Positions 22,894 to 33,419 of a stretch of 64,000 nucleotides of DNA are shown here, piece after piece (the first letter of the stretch is position 1; each line of letters begins with the position of its first letter). The notes beneath the pieces are model-generated. The model made no database searches, was not told the origin of the DNA, and saw only the letters and a list, made by a program, of their open reading frames with translations. This stretch comes from Simmondsia chinensis. Lineage: Eukaryota; Streptophyta; Magnoliopsida; Caryophyllales; Simmondsiaceae. The stretch lies in the NCBI GenBank assembly GCA_018398585.1, contig JAGTTD010000015.1:1059001-1123000 (forward strand), in the 5' to 3' direction. A program made the position numbers and the translations under genes.

Positions 22894-23179
22894 AAAAATG
22901 TAATAATTATTAATACAAAGAGCATTACAATTTTCAAAATGTGCTGCTTTGGATTTGACAAGTTGCATTGGATTAAATCTAGCTTTTGAAATATAAACAT
23001 TGTACCTTAAAATATTGATTTGATAAGATAAGACAACCCTCAAAACATTAAGATAAAAGTGTTGCATTTGGTAAATATATAATTTAGGTAAATCTAAATA
23101 TTAGTTCCAAAATTGAATTAAAAAAAGGTTGAAAAATTAAGTAAATATAAAATGCGTCACTTAACGTTAAGGGGTGTGT

Positions 23180-24160
23180 AAAACGCTGCGTTTTGCTTTG
23201 AGATAATTTGAATTCTGGTATTTTGGGGCAATGTCAAAATTGTCCCTCACTTGTGGTACTAATTACATTGTTTGCTATGCACTATAAGCTGCCCAGCTGC
23301 CCGTTTACTGTTACTAATGCTGCCTATGTGTACCCAGCTGCCCGTTTATTGTACTGGCTGCCCAAACTTGTTGCCCTGCTTGCCCGCTGGGTTTTCTTGA
23401 AGAGGCTTCTTCGAGAAGCTTCCTTCACTCGATCACAGCCGCTCGAGCCTCGACGGGTGTCATCAGATCCGAGGCTCACGTTGTGCATTCCGTGGGTAAG
23501 ATTTGTCCGTTAGATCGATTTCAAATCGACGGCTATGATGAGTATTAGAGTTTCACCTGATTGAAGCTTGGAGGGCTATATATTGCTGAGTTTTAGGGTT
23601 GGAGAGGTAACAGAAACTGATCATTTCTCCTCCTCTCCCCTTTCTCTCTGGCGATTCTATCTCTCTAAGGCTCTCATAGAAACCCTAACCCTAAATATGA
23701 ACCTCTGAGCCAAAATAATCAAAGGTTTAAGCCTCGTGAGCCTTGGTTCAAAGTGATTTCATGTTCGTGGTGCTTCGTCCGCGCTGTTGGAGGTCGGTTC
23801 TTGGCTGGTGTGCTCGGTTCGTGTTCGGTGGAGGTCCGAACGTGGCTATTCTTGAAGAATCCAGAGCCTTACTGGATGTTTTGAGTCCCTTGCTTGCTAA
23901 TCATGGTAAGATTTAAGTTCACAAGGGGAGGTATACTTCTAACTCAACTTGATTCATTTGTTTTCTTGAATCTAGAGTTGTATTTGAGGTCTGTGGAGTA
24001 TTTTTGCGTTGTAATCAGTTCTGGTCTAGTTTAAGTTGGTTCTATTGGGGCAAGATCTGAGATCTTGGAGTCATTATTGTTTGTTCCTTAGAGTGTCTTG
24101 TTTAAATCGTTTTATCTGAAGTTATTTTGTGAAAGTTTTGAATAATAGCACCTAACAAAA
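23180..24160 (+). other. GC-richer promoter-like stretch, possible LTR
   Basis: The segment contrasts with AT-rich flanks. It contains 'ccgttagatcgatttcaaat', a TATA-like 'gggctatatattgctgag' at about 23573-23590, a CT-rich leader, and 'aaaccctaaccctaaatatg'. Plant LTR promoters and some gene leaders look like this. I could not find inverted TG/CA ends, a primer-binding site or a coding frame that continues. A gene 5' region without a recognisable body is the alternative. Confidence 0.35.
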
Positions 24161-24204
24161 AGCAAATCACATGACTATGAAATACCAAAATTGTTATGAT
24201 TAAA

Positions 24205-24465
24205 CTAAGAGGATTCGTTAATCAGACATTAAAGCAACGAATGTTATTAGAATTTTGAAGTTAAATATGCTTAGACGAGAGCAGTATCAGAATGGGTGAC
24301 CTCTTAGGAAGTCCTCGTATTGCAACTCCTATACGGTTGGGGGTCCTTGGAAACAATCTCTCGGCAGAGTTACACCCTGAAAGAGTAATGCTGCGTACAT
24401 CCGCCCTTCCCAGACGCCGCTTATATAGGAGCCTTTGAGGCACTGAGCCTAATATTGTTGTTGTA
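24205..24465 (+). mobile_element. 5S rRNA-derived SINE, copy 3 (nearly full-length head)
   Basis: The head aligns with 5S rRNA from near its 5' end (ggattcgtta..., with ttaaagcaacgaatg matching the 5S 'ctaaagcaccggatc' stretch) through 'gaagtcctcgtattgcaact'. The RTE-like tail follows and ends in TTG repeats. The direct repeat 'ttatgattaaa' lies at 24194-24204 and 24466-24476. This copy retains a true 5S-type 5' end, unlike the variant-headed copies. Confidence 0.85.
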
Positions 24466-24694
24466 TTATGATTAAAGCAAAATTATAATTTTTAAGGTAA
24501 TTTTATAATTCCTATAATCTGTAACTCATATTATTGCTTGAGCAATAATAATTTTTATTTTTTCAATAACAACTCTCTTTTTTTACCAGGAGAGTCAAAT
24601 TGAGCTCTATTTTTCTTTATTTTTATATGAAAGTTGAGTGTTTTCTCTTGTTATGAGTCTACTTGATCCTTAATTCCACCTACAAACAGCACGC

Positions 24695-25163
24695 TGAAAA
24701 TAACCAAGACCTTAGGCAAGCAGAAAAATTGGAATGAGACGAAATGGGGAAATTCGTCAAAGATAGCCGGGAAGAAGAAAAAACAGAATAGGGGGAATCG
24801 GTACTATAAGATCTCGGAAAGAGAGTATGATAGGATGATCTTGCAAGCGGGGCGGACAACAGAGATGGGAAAATTAGTCGGTCTTAACTTTGATGGTTTC
24901 GACCCACCAACGGTGGCAGAATTGCTTGCTAATTGAGGTATTTGGGTTGTAGGTATAGGCTTCAGTCCTGATCCTATTTTCCGTGTTATTCTTCTGGTTT
25001 TTCTTCTTTTAAGATCCCTGTTTTTCTTTTGATGCCTGTTTGTTAATTGTTTGTTCTGGTCTCTTCTTGTATCACCCACTTCCGTTTTACGGGGTGGTTA
25101 AGGCCTCGTCTTCTTGAGTTGTCTGGTTATACTTTGGCTTTGCCAATAATTATCAAAAAAATA
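24695..25163 (+). mobile_element. ORF1-only L1-like retroposon copy
   Basis: A basic reading frame runs from about 24695 to a stop at 24936 and ends GKLVGLNFDGFDPPTVAEL. It matches the C-terminal pattern of the frame at 37685-38077. About 220 bp of T/C-rich 3' UTR follow, then AATTATC and poly(A) at 25157-25163. No ORF2 sequence separates them. The 5' end is truncated and target duplications are unclear. Confidence 0.7.
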
Positions 25164-25169
25164 AGTTAA

Positions 25170-26015
25170 CCCCTATGTGTAGGACGTGTAAGTTTGCCGA
25201 CGTCGGACCTTACTTGCCCATTATAGGTTACTCGGTACTGAAAATGGGCAAGTAAGAGCGAGCCTTACTTGGATTATCTGCGTAGACTTTAAAAAATATA
25301 TATACATACGGGAAAATAATTCAAAAACAAAATGATGTTCAAAAGGGAGAGAAGGCAATTAAGTGCTATGTGCGAAGCCTTTGACGTCAGCATGACACGT
25401 CTTAAACAAAACAAAACGCAACAGAGAAATTTGAACGAACTTCCGAGAGAAGAATAGTATAAAAATTTACCCGACCATCACTAAGGAAATGGAGGTTTGA
25501 GTTACAATTCTTTTCCCCTTCGTTTTTAAACATAGAAGTTTAAGCAAAAGTTAGAAAATACAACAAGAAAGATCCGGAAAAAAAAAATGCATTTCTTTTT
25601 ATATTAGATCACTAACATCCACCCAGCAAGAGTTTGCCTTAGCGATAGAAAGTAAGTGAGGGGATATAATATTGATTTAAATCAAAAAATCTAGAGTTCG
25701 ATTTCTTCTCTGAACCTCTAGTCAAGATGTCTTTAACTTAATTAACTTCTGTAGTGCATAAATCGTTAAATATACTGAAACTTATTGAATGATCGGGTTT
25801 TTCGTTTAAAAAAAAAAAAACCCCTTACATCCCGGAAAAACAGGCCCGTACGCGTACTGAGCAGTCCCCAAAAGTTAAAAAAAAAAAAAAGAAAAGAAAA
25901 AATGAATAGGGGTACGATGAGAATAATGATGTCTTCCACTAGCAAATCCACATGCAAATGAAATACACCCTTAAATTTTTTATACATATTCTTCACGATG
26001 AAAATTTTAAATTCC
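25170..26015. other. Intergenic DNA, no gene
   Basis: At 25180-25265 the phrase 'acttgcccattataggttac' and its relatives read like an inverted low-complexity segment. Several A tracts occur (25808-25820, 25876-25900). No coding region is supported. Confidence 0.4.
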
Positions 26016-26020
26016 CTGCT

Positions 26021-26147
26021 ACAATAATAACAGATTCAGTATTATAAGGATTCCCGTATAAGTAGAGTTGGGGGTAAATATAAGCAGCCTTCTACGTTCT
26101 AGGAACTACCTTGAAGGGAGGTTGTTTTCAAGGACCCCCAACCTGAT
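26021..26147 (-). mobile_element. RTE/SINE tail only, without 5S head
   Basis: On the minus strand the copy starts at ATCAGGTTGGGGGTCCTTG and runs to the degenerate 3' end near 26021. It stops at the same point where the 5S head joins the tail in full copies. Confidence 0.75.
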
Positions 26148-26447
26148 AGGTAGCCAAATTCCCCAATCATGACAATTTATGTAGCCAAATTTCTTCTTTT
26201 AAAAAAATAAAGATTTGCAACTTTTGATCTGAAAAGGACGATATTTTAAATAAATTGCTTTTTTACCTTTACGTAGAAAAAAGAACAGTAACACATCATC
26301 GAAACTAAAAACTTTCAAACAAAAATCCCTATTGAGTGAGGTGATTTTAAAATTACAATTTTCTTTCTTCAGTTTGCCCAATTTCTCATTATAAAGCTGT
26401 CAATTCTGGCCATTTTAGTCCAATGTTTCAACCTTTATCCGTAAAAG

Positions 26448-26756
26448 GTGTCTCACAGCGTTACTTTTTTCCTCTTCCTCTCTTGCCTACTGTTCTCTGT
26501 TGTTGGGCGTTGTACGAGAGGCTCCCATACCGTAGCTATGGAGTACACGATTGCAGCATTCGTTGCGTTAACCTTGAGAGTCGATTTTCAAAAGGAAAAT
26601 GTGTACCAATGTCGGAACAAATTCGATTTTAAAGCAGTGATATTTCCACAGAACAGTAATCTCTTTTCATATCTTCATAATTTTAGTGCATTATTGTTTC
26701 CGTCAAATTTGGTTCAGTGAGTGAGCTAGACCCAAACGTCCCGAGCGACAAATATT
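26448..26756 (+). other. Short unassigned reading frame cut by an LTR-like element
   Basis: A 90-residue frame (26448-26720) starts with a signal-peptide-like hydrophobic stretch (MSHSVTFFLFLSCLLFSVVG). It ends just before the LTR-like element at 26757. I recognise no family. It could be a gene fragment or chance. Confidence 0.2.
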
Positions 26757-27894
26757 TGTAGGTTCTGGATGAGAGCTGTACTCAACCCTCACTTGAGAAA
26801 GTAGCTGCTGGCACGTTTAACCCGATTTCTCCTGCAAAAAGAGCAAGGCCGTCAGAGGGACCCACAGTAGTTTGGACGGCGGGGGACCCCTCTGATGCCT
26901 AAGTCAGTAGGGGAAGTGGTAACGGCAATAAATAAATAAGCGTAAGGTAAATGATACCTAGTAAGCAGAGGTCGGCTCATAGAGATGGAGCCAAGTAGGA
27001 TGATAACCGTGGAGGGGAGGGAGCAAACCCGGGTCCGTATAAAGGGAGAGACATGAGGTCTCTTAGGGAGAGGATGAGGCGTGAGGCCCTGATGGGGTTG
27101 CTTGTATGGGGCATGAGCCCTGGTCTGAATTATAGAGAGAGTGAAGCTACTTGTCCTTGTTGTCCCTGAATGAGGGAAGTGAGGTTGGTATTTATAGGGG
27201 AGGGGAAGTTGGTTGGTACTGGTCGGTAATACCAGGTTGGGGATGGTACCCGCCTAGCTTTGCGTAATGGAGAGGTCAAGGCAGCTGATTGGCTAAAGGG
27301 GAGATGGTGCTGCCTGGGTGATGAGGAGGTGATGCCGCTTGGGTGATGATTGGTTGAGAGGGGTGGTGGTATCGCCTGGGTGGTGATTGGTTGAGAGGGG
27401 TGGTGGTACCGCCTGGGTTTGCACCTAACAGTAGATAGACGGTGAGTGCACACCGTGGGTGGATAAGCGGAAGTCTAGGTTGACGGTACCGTGGCGCCGG
27501 TGGAGGTAGGCGGTAGTTGGGTTTGACGGTACCGTGGTCCTTCACGTTAAACGGATACTGGCGGTAATGGAAGTTAAGCATGTACCGTTAGTGTCTTGAC
27601 GGTAGCAAGGGTTGGCAGTACCAAGGCCTATGGTAGGCGGCATCCTATGATGGAGAAGCAAGCGGTACCGGGAGCCTAGGTGTGGGATAGCGATGAACGG
27701 TACCGGGTACCGTGTAAGTTATAGCTTGGCGGCACCGTGGCTTACAATAACTGGGGCGGGTGGCGGTATATTTAGTGCCGCCAGTCTACTATCGTGATGA
27801 GCTTAAGGCAATTACTTATCCTGGGGCGAGGAGGTGCCACCAGATCTGTTTACTGTGGTTAATTTATTGACCTAGTTTACTTTTTTCCCCAACA
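26757..27894 (-). mobile_element. GC-rich LTR-like element (probable solo LTR), copy 2
   Basis: On the minus strand the element begins TGTTGGGGAAAAAAGTAAAC and ends ...AGAACCTACA, giving TG...CA termini. It matches the element at 11831-13015 in the opposite orientation across its whole length. The middle carries many GGCGGTACC-like words. Flanking pentamers (atatt and attat) are similar but not identical. No gag-pol sequence is associated. Confidence 0.7.
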
Positions 27895-28224
27895 ATTATA
27901 AATTTGTTCAATTTAACCTTAAAGCATCCCATTTTCTAACATTTATTATATACAAATAAATAAATATTTTAATTGGATGTATACAATATTTTTTGCTTCT
28001 CCCAAATAGCAAAAGGATTTTTCTAATATGTGCCTATGTTAAGGAATATTTATTACATTAAATACTTATATTTTATTGTCCATACAAAAATAATAATATT
28101 TTTTCTTTTTAATATTTGGATGATTTAATAAAAATTTAACATATATAAATATAATAAATATTCCTTAATATGTGCCCTCCGATAGTAAAACGCTTGGTCA
28201 AGGCATCTAATCCCATTGTTTGAG

Positions 28225-28396
28225 TCCCCTTGGGACATGGCATAGTGGCAAGGATCGCCGGGTGCCAAACGAGGCATCCCGGGATCAATTCGCACTATGG
28301 ACAAAGTGGTGGTCCTCTTTGAGGACTTGAGGGGTATACCCCCCCCCCCCCCCCCCCCCCGGCTTTACCAAGCTAAAAAAAAAAAAAAAAAAAAAA
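28225..28396 (+). mobile_element. tRNA-derived SINE with C-tract and poly(A)
   Basis: A perfect 16-bp target-site duplication (aatcccattgtttgag) lies at 28209-28224 and 28397-28412. The body has a Pol III box A-like segment (atggcatagtggcaagg) and a box B-like segment (gggatcaattcgc) at usual spacing. A tract of about 20 C sits at 28340-28360, and the body ends in poly(A). Confidence 0.92.
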
Positions 28397-28458
28397 AATC
28401 CCATTGTTTGAGCCATGACTGGTGCTGTTAAGTCTCCACCGCTAAGAAATAAGAAACA

Positions 28459-28820
28459 GGAAAATTATCATTTAAGTGCACTGAAGTTTGAGTATATTTA
28501 AATATTATAATATTTTAATATATATAATAAAATATTTTGAGTTTTAGATATTTTATTACCTAGGTACTCTAAAGTTTTAAAATTTTATCAATTAGGTACC
28601 TTTTTGTCAAATTTTTGATTTATTTTTGTTAGAAAATGCTAAGTTTGAACATGATTTTAACAATATATAAGTATCTTCAGTAAATTTTGATTATTTTTTT
28701 TCCAAAAGTGCAAAAATGACACCCAACCATGGTAATTTTTAGGTGATCTACATCAACATTTAGTAAATATTTTATCACAATTTGTTAAATTTTTGATGAA
28801 AATATTGGCAACAGCTTATA

Positions 28821-28851
<31 letters not shown>

Positions 28852-29331
28852 GGAACATACCCAGTGCCTCAAGGGCTCCCGCCTACGCAGGGTCTGGGGG
28901 GGCAGATGTACGCAGCCTTCCCCCTTCAGGGTGTTAACCTGAAAAGAGGTTGTTTTCCAGTGCCCCCAACCTGATGGTGAGAACTTCCCAGGAGGTCACT
29001 CATCCTGGTACTACTCTCGCCCAAGCACGCTTAACTTCGGAGTTCTAACGGGATCCGGTAACGGCGTGTTGGTGCCCTCTTTGGTATATATTGTCCTATT
29101 CATTATTACATCAATATTTTGTCCTATTCATTATTGTCCTATTCATTATTACATCAATATTTTTTAAAAAAAATTGATCGGATTCTTACAGAACTTCGTC
29201 AAATTCCATCATAGGGTATCAAGTGATAAAATATTCAAAACTTCAGGTTACCCTATTGTATATATTAAAATATCATAATACCTAAGTGATAAATACTCAA
29301 ACCTTAAGGTATTTAAGTGATAATTTTTCTA
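28459..29331. mobile_element. AT-rich MITE interrupted by a 5S-derived SINE
   Basis: The left end (gaaaattatcatttaagtg) and right end (complement: gaaaaattatcacttaaata) form inverted repeats that extend through 'atattttaatatata'. The interior is AT-rich and is split by the SINE at 28851-29084. Related fragments occur elsewhere in the window. Confidence 0.6.
28851..29084 (-). mobile_element. 5S rRNA-derived SINE, copy 4 (variant head)
   Basis: On the minus strand: variant head (accaaagagggcaccaacac), 5S body from 'ccggatcccgttagaactcc' through 'gacctcctgggaagttctc', tail (ggttgggggcactggaaaac) and end 'gggtatgttcc' plus A-run. The 5S internal promoter region is almost unchanged. It lies inside an AT-rich MITE. 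Confidence 0.92.
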
Positions 29332-29499
29332 AAAAATAAAAATTGTTTTGATAATCGGGTTATCCAACTGACACATTATGGACACTATCATACGAAGCCC
29401 CAATATCACGAAATTTAGAGAAAACGGCCCACTAGAGGCCCAATATGACCAACAGAAATAAAGACAAGACAATGAAACTGAAATTAATAATAATAACAA

Positions 29500-29754
29500 T
29501 AAAGATTTATTTACCAGATACTAATGCACCAAATTTCATTAAAATTTCAAAATTAAGCACGCTTGGGCGAGAGTAGTACCAGGATGGGTGACCTCCTGGG
29601 AAGTCCTCGTGTTGCCAAGCCTATAAGGTTCGGGGTCCACGGAAACAGCCTCTCGGCAGGGTTATATCCTGAAGGGGTAAGGCTGCATACATCCACCCCG
29701 CAGACCCCGCTTAGGCCGGAGCCCTTATGGCACTGTGTCTATTGTTGTTGTTGT

Positions 29755-29756
<2 letters not shown>
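29500..29756 (+). mobile_element. 5S rRNA-derived SINE, copy 5 (true 5S head, intact promoter region)
   Basis: The head matches 5S rRNA from near its start (accagatactaatgcacc) to 'tcctcgtgttgcc'. The A-box, intermediate element and C-box region reads gcttgggcgagagtagtacc and then ggatgggtgacctcctggg without damage. The tail ends in (TTG)4 and passes into an (AAT)n tract. Confidence 0.92.
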
Positions 29757-29797
<41 letters not shown>

Positions 29798-29798
29798 T
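29757..29798 (+). repeat. (AAT)n microsatellite
   Basis: About 13 AAT units directly follow the (TTG)n end of the SINE; a shorter AAT stretch also precedes the SINE at about 29487-29496. Confidence 0.95.
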
Positions 29799-29996
29799 AG
29801 TTTAATTATTTGATGCACAAGTTATACAATTCATGTATGTATGGTTACTCTGGAAAAAAGAAAAAGAAAATTAAAGATGAAGAAAAGAAAGGGAAGGAAC
29901 AAAGTGATATTGCAATGATTTTTTTTCAATTATTATAGAGAAATACATGGATAAACAATTAAATGAGGGGAATTTAAATTATAAAAGAAATGAAAA

Positions 29997-30782
29997 TTAA
30001 CCATAGTTTAGCCGAAATATGTCGTTCTGAACGAAATAGCTTCCTTGCGGGGTAGGAACCAAGTGAAACATCTGCATTCAACCATATAGATGGTTAAGAA
30101 TTACACATATGAATCTCATATAGGAGTTATAAAAGAAAAGATATCAGTATATAAGCCTAATAGGTTACTCCACCTACTAATATTTAGTTTTAGGATGAAA
30201 CTTCAGTTAGGCTTATACGTGGATCTCATGTATGTCAACTTTGTAAAATTAAACATATTGATTATATAAGCTCAGTGGATAACTCGATTAATGCTAATTG
30301 GTTATAAGTTGAAATCTCACTTGAGCTTACGTGTAAATCTCAAGTATATCAACTCCGTGGATTTCGTCAATTTAAAAAACCGAAATGAAGAACTTCAGAA
30401 CCTGGCTGAAGCGGAGGGGATGGTCTTCGCCGGAGACCAAGAGACTCCCACTGACAAACACCAGAACCCCACCGGTGACCCCGGACGGCTGGCAGTCGAG
30501 AGTGCTAATGCAGTGGCGGCAGTCGGTGAATGGCAGCCCCGAAAGCTTAGCAGAAATGGCGTCGACACCGTGAAACTGGTGGCCTTCAAAAGAGAGCAAA
30601 GAAGAAGTGGGGTGGTAAAGGCAGGAGAGAGAAGCCCTGTCCTTGTCAAAAAGTGTGAAGTAATGCTCTATGAATGCTTTCCCTACGTTCTCCATCTCCA
30701 TAAACATGTCTGTTTGTTGTGGGTGTTGGTGTTGGTGTTGGTGTTCCGCCATGGCTGCGGCTGGAGGTGCAGCTTCTTCCAT
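29997..30782 (-). CDS. Nuclear transport factor 2 (NTF2) family protein
   Basis: NTF2 carries RanGDP into the nucleus and binds FG nucleoporins. The gene has two exons, 30402-30782 and 29997-30071, joined by a 330-bp intron (donor CAG|GTTCTG, acceptor GAATGCAG|). The product has 151 residues. The NTF2 fold starts at VGKAFIEHYFTLFDKDRASL and includes LSFEGHQFHGVDAI, STLDCQPSGVTGG and LVFVSG. The small second exon supplies the conserved end MFHLVPTPQGSYFVQNDIF. Unspliced translation would run into a spurious tail. Plant NTF2 is normally about 125 residues. The extra N-terminus here is Ala/His/Gln-rich (HQHQHQHPQQ), encoded by a short tandem repeat, and a start at a later Met (MFMEMENVG) would give the usual length. 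An AT repeat upstream (about 30880-30898) may serve as a TATA region. Confidence 0.92.
30075..30360. repeat. Dispersed repeat in the NTF2 intron
   Basis: Two related units (about 30120-30240 and 30255-30360) share phrases such as 'gctaattggttataagttga' and 'gtaaatctcaagtatatcaa'. They resemble 50515-50970 and 55480-55800. The class is unknown. Confidence 0.45.
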
Positions 30783-31046
30783 GGTTGTCTCTTTGTTTTT
30801 TATTCTAGTTGTGTATGATCTTCCCTTCTTGGTTGGTTATATATGTGCATTTTTGGATAAATTATTCAGGTTTTGGAATATATTATATATATATATATAG
30901 GATGACATTTTTACAAGAGAATGAAAGGATGAGAGGGGCAAATTCTGGCCCTCTATTATAATGGATAGCCAAGATTTGTTGAATATTAAAAAAATTAACA
31001 ATTTATACCCCTACCCCTTCATGAGGCAGAAAAAAAGAAGGGATAC

Positions 31047-31225
31047 GACAACAACAACAACAACAACAACAAACCCAGTTCCTATAAGGACTCCCGCAAA
31101 AGCAGGGTCTGGGGGGGTAGATGTACACAGCCTTCCCCCTTTAGGGGGCTACCCTGAAGAGAGGCTATTTCCGAGGACCCCCGACCTGAGAAGCTGGTCC
31201 GCAACATAGAGCATGTGACCTGGCA
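31047..31225 (-). mobile_element. RTE LINE 3' end, 5'-truncated
   Basis: On the minus strand the shared tail ends in (TTG)n. Upstream of the tail start it still carries 'ccaggtcac', then 22 nt, then TCTCAGG. The element at 7082-7806 has the same arrangement (caggtcac, 22 nt, TCTCAGG). This marks it as LINE 3' UTR rather than a 5S-headed SINE. Confidence 0.7.
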
Positions 31226-31229
31226 GCAA

Positions 31230-33410
31230 GGGTAAGGGAAGAAAATTGTTTTTTTATTTTTTTACTTAACAAATCTTGACCGTAAATTATTATTTTTTTA
31301 ATGTCCAATAAATCTTGGCCGTCCATTACAATTGAAAGTTAGGATTTTCCCATCTCACGCTCTCACTCTCTCATAAGAACGTCACCCTATATATATAAGT
31401 GGCAAAGACAAGTCCTTTAAGTATTGCCATGTTTTCAAAGAGATACCTAAGATATCGACACAAGCAAGCGGGAGGAGGGCCACAATGCCCGAACATGATG
31501 CTAGAACCTCCGTGACTTACATTTCTGCCGATCTGTTTGCTTCTTTATAGCAATGTTTGAAAACAAATTGATCATTTTTGGAAAATATTATATGTGTCTA
31601 GTTTGGAATTATTTAATATATTAGTTCTAATATTTGTAACTAGAAGTTATATGTGATGTTTATAAATTTGTTTTAATTTGTCCGTCATCTTATTTTTGTT
31701 CAAAATAGTCCCTCAAGTTTTATTTTATAATAAAATAGACAATTGTATGTTTATTTTTTACTTAATTTCAGTCACTAAACAAGAGACCAATTTTATTTAA
31801 GGACTATTTTGAACAAAAGAGAAAAAAAGGTATTACTCAAACAAATGGAGGTTTGTGTTGTGGCCTTCGTCCCTGGATGCCCCAACAATCACCAACCTGG
31901 TCTGATTCACTTTATTATGTTGATTGCCATATATTATATATATAAAACGCGGCACATAAGTTTTACGAAGCATTGAGCAATTTTCACAAAAATTGAAGAG
32001 GAGAAATCAATCTTGTAATCTCTTCATTGACAATGAACCGTTTCCTTTCGACCTGTTGTTTTCTCCCCTCACATGGAGGAGTTTTCCATGCAAATTTTGC
32101 GTGTTTTGTTTCTTTACGTGATTATTTTAATCGTATATTTTAATCCTGAAATCAAGTTTGGAGGATTCGATCCCGAGAATAAGATAGGAATGTTTGATGC
32201 ATGGAGCAATGAAGAAATGTCATTGCAGATGCAAAGAATAAAGTTCCCCACTGAGATTCTACGCAAAGTCACAACATAGTGACTGTAACGCAGAAACACT
32301 CTCTTTTTGTCAGCCTTCTAATCTTTTTTAATATCGGAATGAAGCGTGCAAGTTTCCTTAACAGAGGTAACAGCTTTGATGAATTCTTGTTAGTTCTGTT
32401 CCTACGGGCATGTCGGTTTTTGTATAGCGAGCTCTCTCGTTGATTATCAAAAAAAAAAAAAGAGTGCAACTCTCCTAACAAAGATATCAACTTGACCATG
32501 AAATACTCACACAAATAAATTTGTCGAACTGAGTTCAAACAAGAGGGTTATTGGCTTGTTAGCATTCACGAACAATTTTATAAGGACTCGATAAAAACTT
32601 GTTAAAAATCGGTATTAGCTAAAAAATAGTTCAATAATGACTCGATCAAGCTTAACTTGGTTATGAACTCGATTTAGTTGAATAACAAGCTCGGCACTAT
32701 TGGATAGGGTTTGTGAGGTGTGACGTGAGTTAAGAGGAATGCTCTTGTAATCTTCCAAAAAATAGTCAAAAATCTCTTTGTGAACATAGGTACAATGCGT
32801 TAAATCACATAAATCTTGTGTTTTATTTATTTATTTAATTTTTTTTCCCGTTGAACTTTTAGTTGTTCTTTACTTTCATTTCCCAACTGCTAAAAGATCT
32901 TGGATATGTCATTTCCTTCACACCAATCAGTTCACAAATGAATACTAGCAATCATGGTAATATCCCTTGCAGAAATTCCACTGGTGCAATGAAGTAGATG
33001 GTGATGCCCTCAGGTTGGGCTTCCTGCGTAGCTAGTTTTATTTTGTAATAAGTCATGTCCATAGAGCGAAGAATCGGGCTGATAGTGCATGTGTTCCGGT
33101 CTTGTTCTGAGCCTCAAGCCCGATTGACGGTGGTTCTAGACACACTAAGGTTTTGTGTGGCTATTTATACTCCTGCCTAAGGTTTGCAGGGTGTTTTTGA
33201 AAAAAGAAGAATTCCCTTATACTCCTCCCAAAAGATAGTGAAAAATCTCTATAACTTCATGAGCGTAGACACAATTGACCGAATTACGTAAATTGTCTTT
33301 GTTTTCTTTTTTCATTGAATTTTTCATCGTTCTTTTTGTTTCATTTCCCTGACACTTCAGACTATAAGCTAGAACAGTCTATCAAAAACACGATGTACCG
33401 GCAAATATCA
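31230..33410. other. Intergenic DNA with one retroposon 3' end
   Basis: At about 32382-32462 (plus) a short segment ends 'ctctctcgttgattatc' plus poly(A). It resembles the 3' end of the ORF1-only family and has imperfect direct repeats at about 32345-32380 and 32462-32497. The frame at 32073-32279 (68 residues) is not recognised. No gene is supported. Confidence 0.4.
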
Positions 33411-33419
33411 AAAACGATA

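Noticed and set aside
28960..29084. Functional 5S rRNA gene
   Set aside because: The 5S-like sequence is fused to a retroposon tail, has an altered 5' end and lacks the T-run terminator of a 5S gene. The same fusion recurs across the window.
30291..30818. 175-residue plus-strand frame
   Set aside because: It is antisense to the NTF2 exon and intron and matches no family.
32073..32279. 68-residue plus-strand frame
   Set aside because: It starts with a hydrophobic stretch but has no recognisable domain or neighbouring exon.
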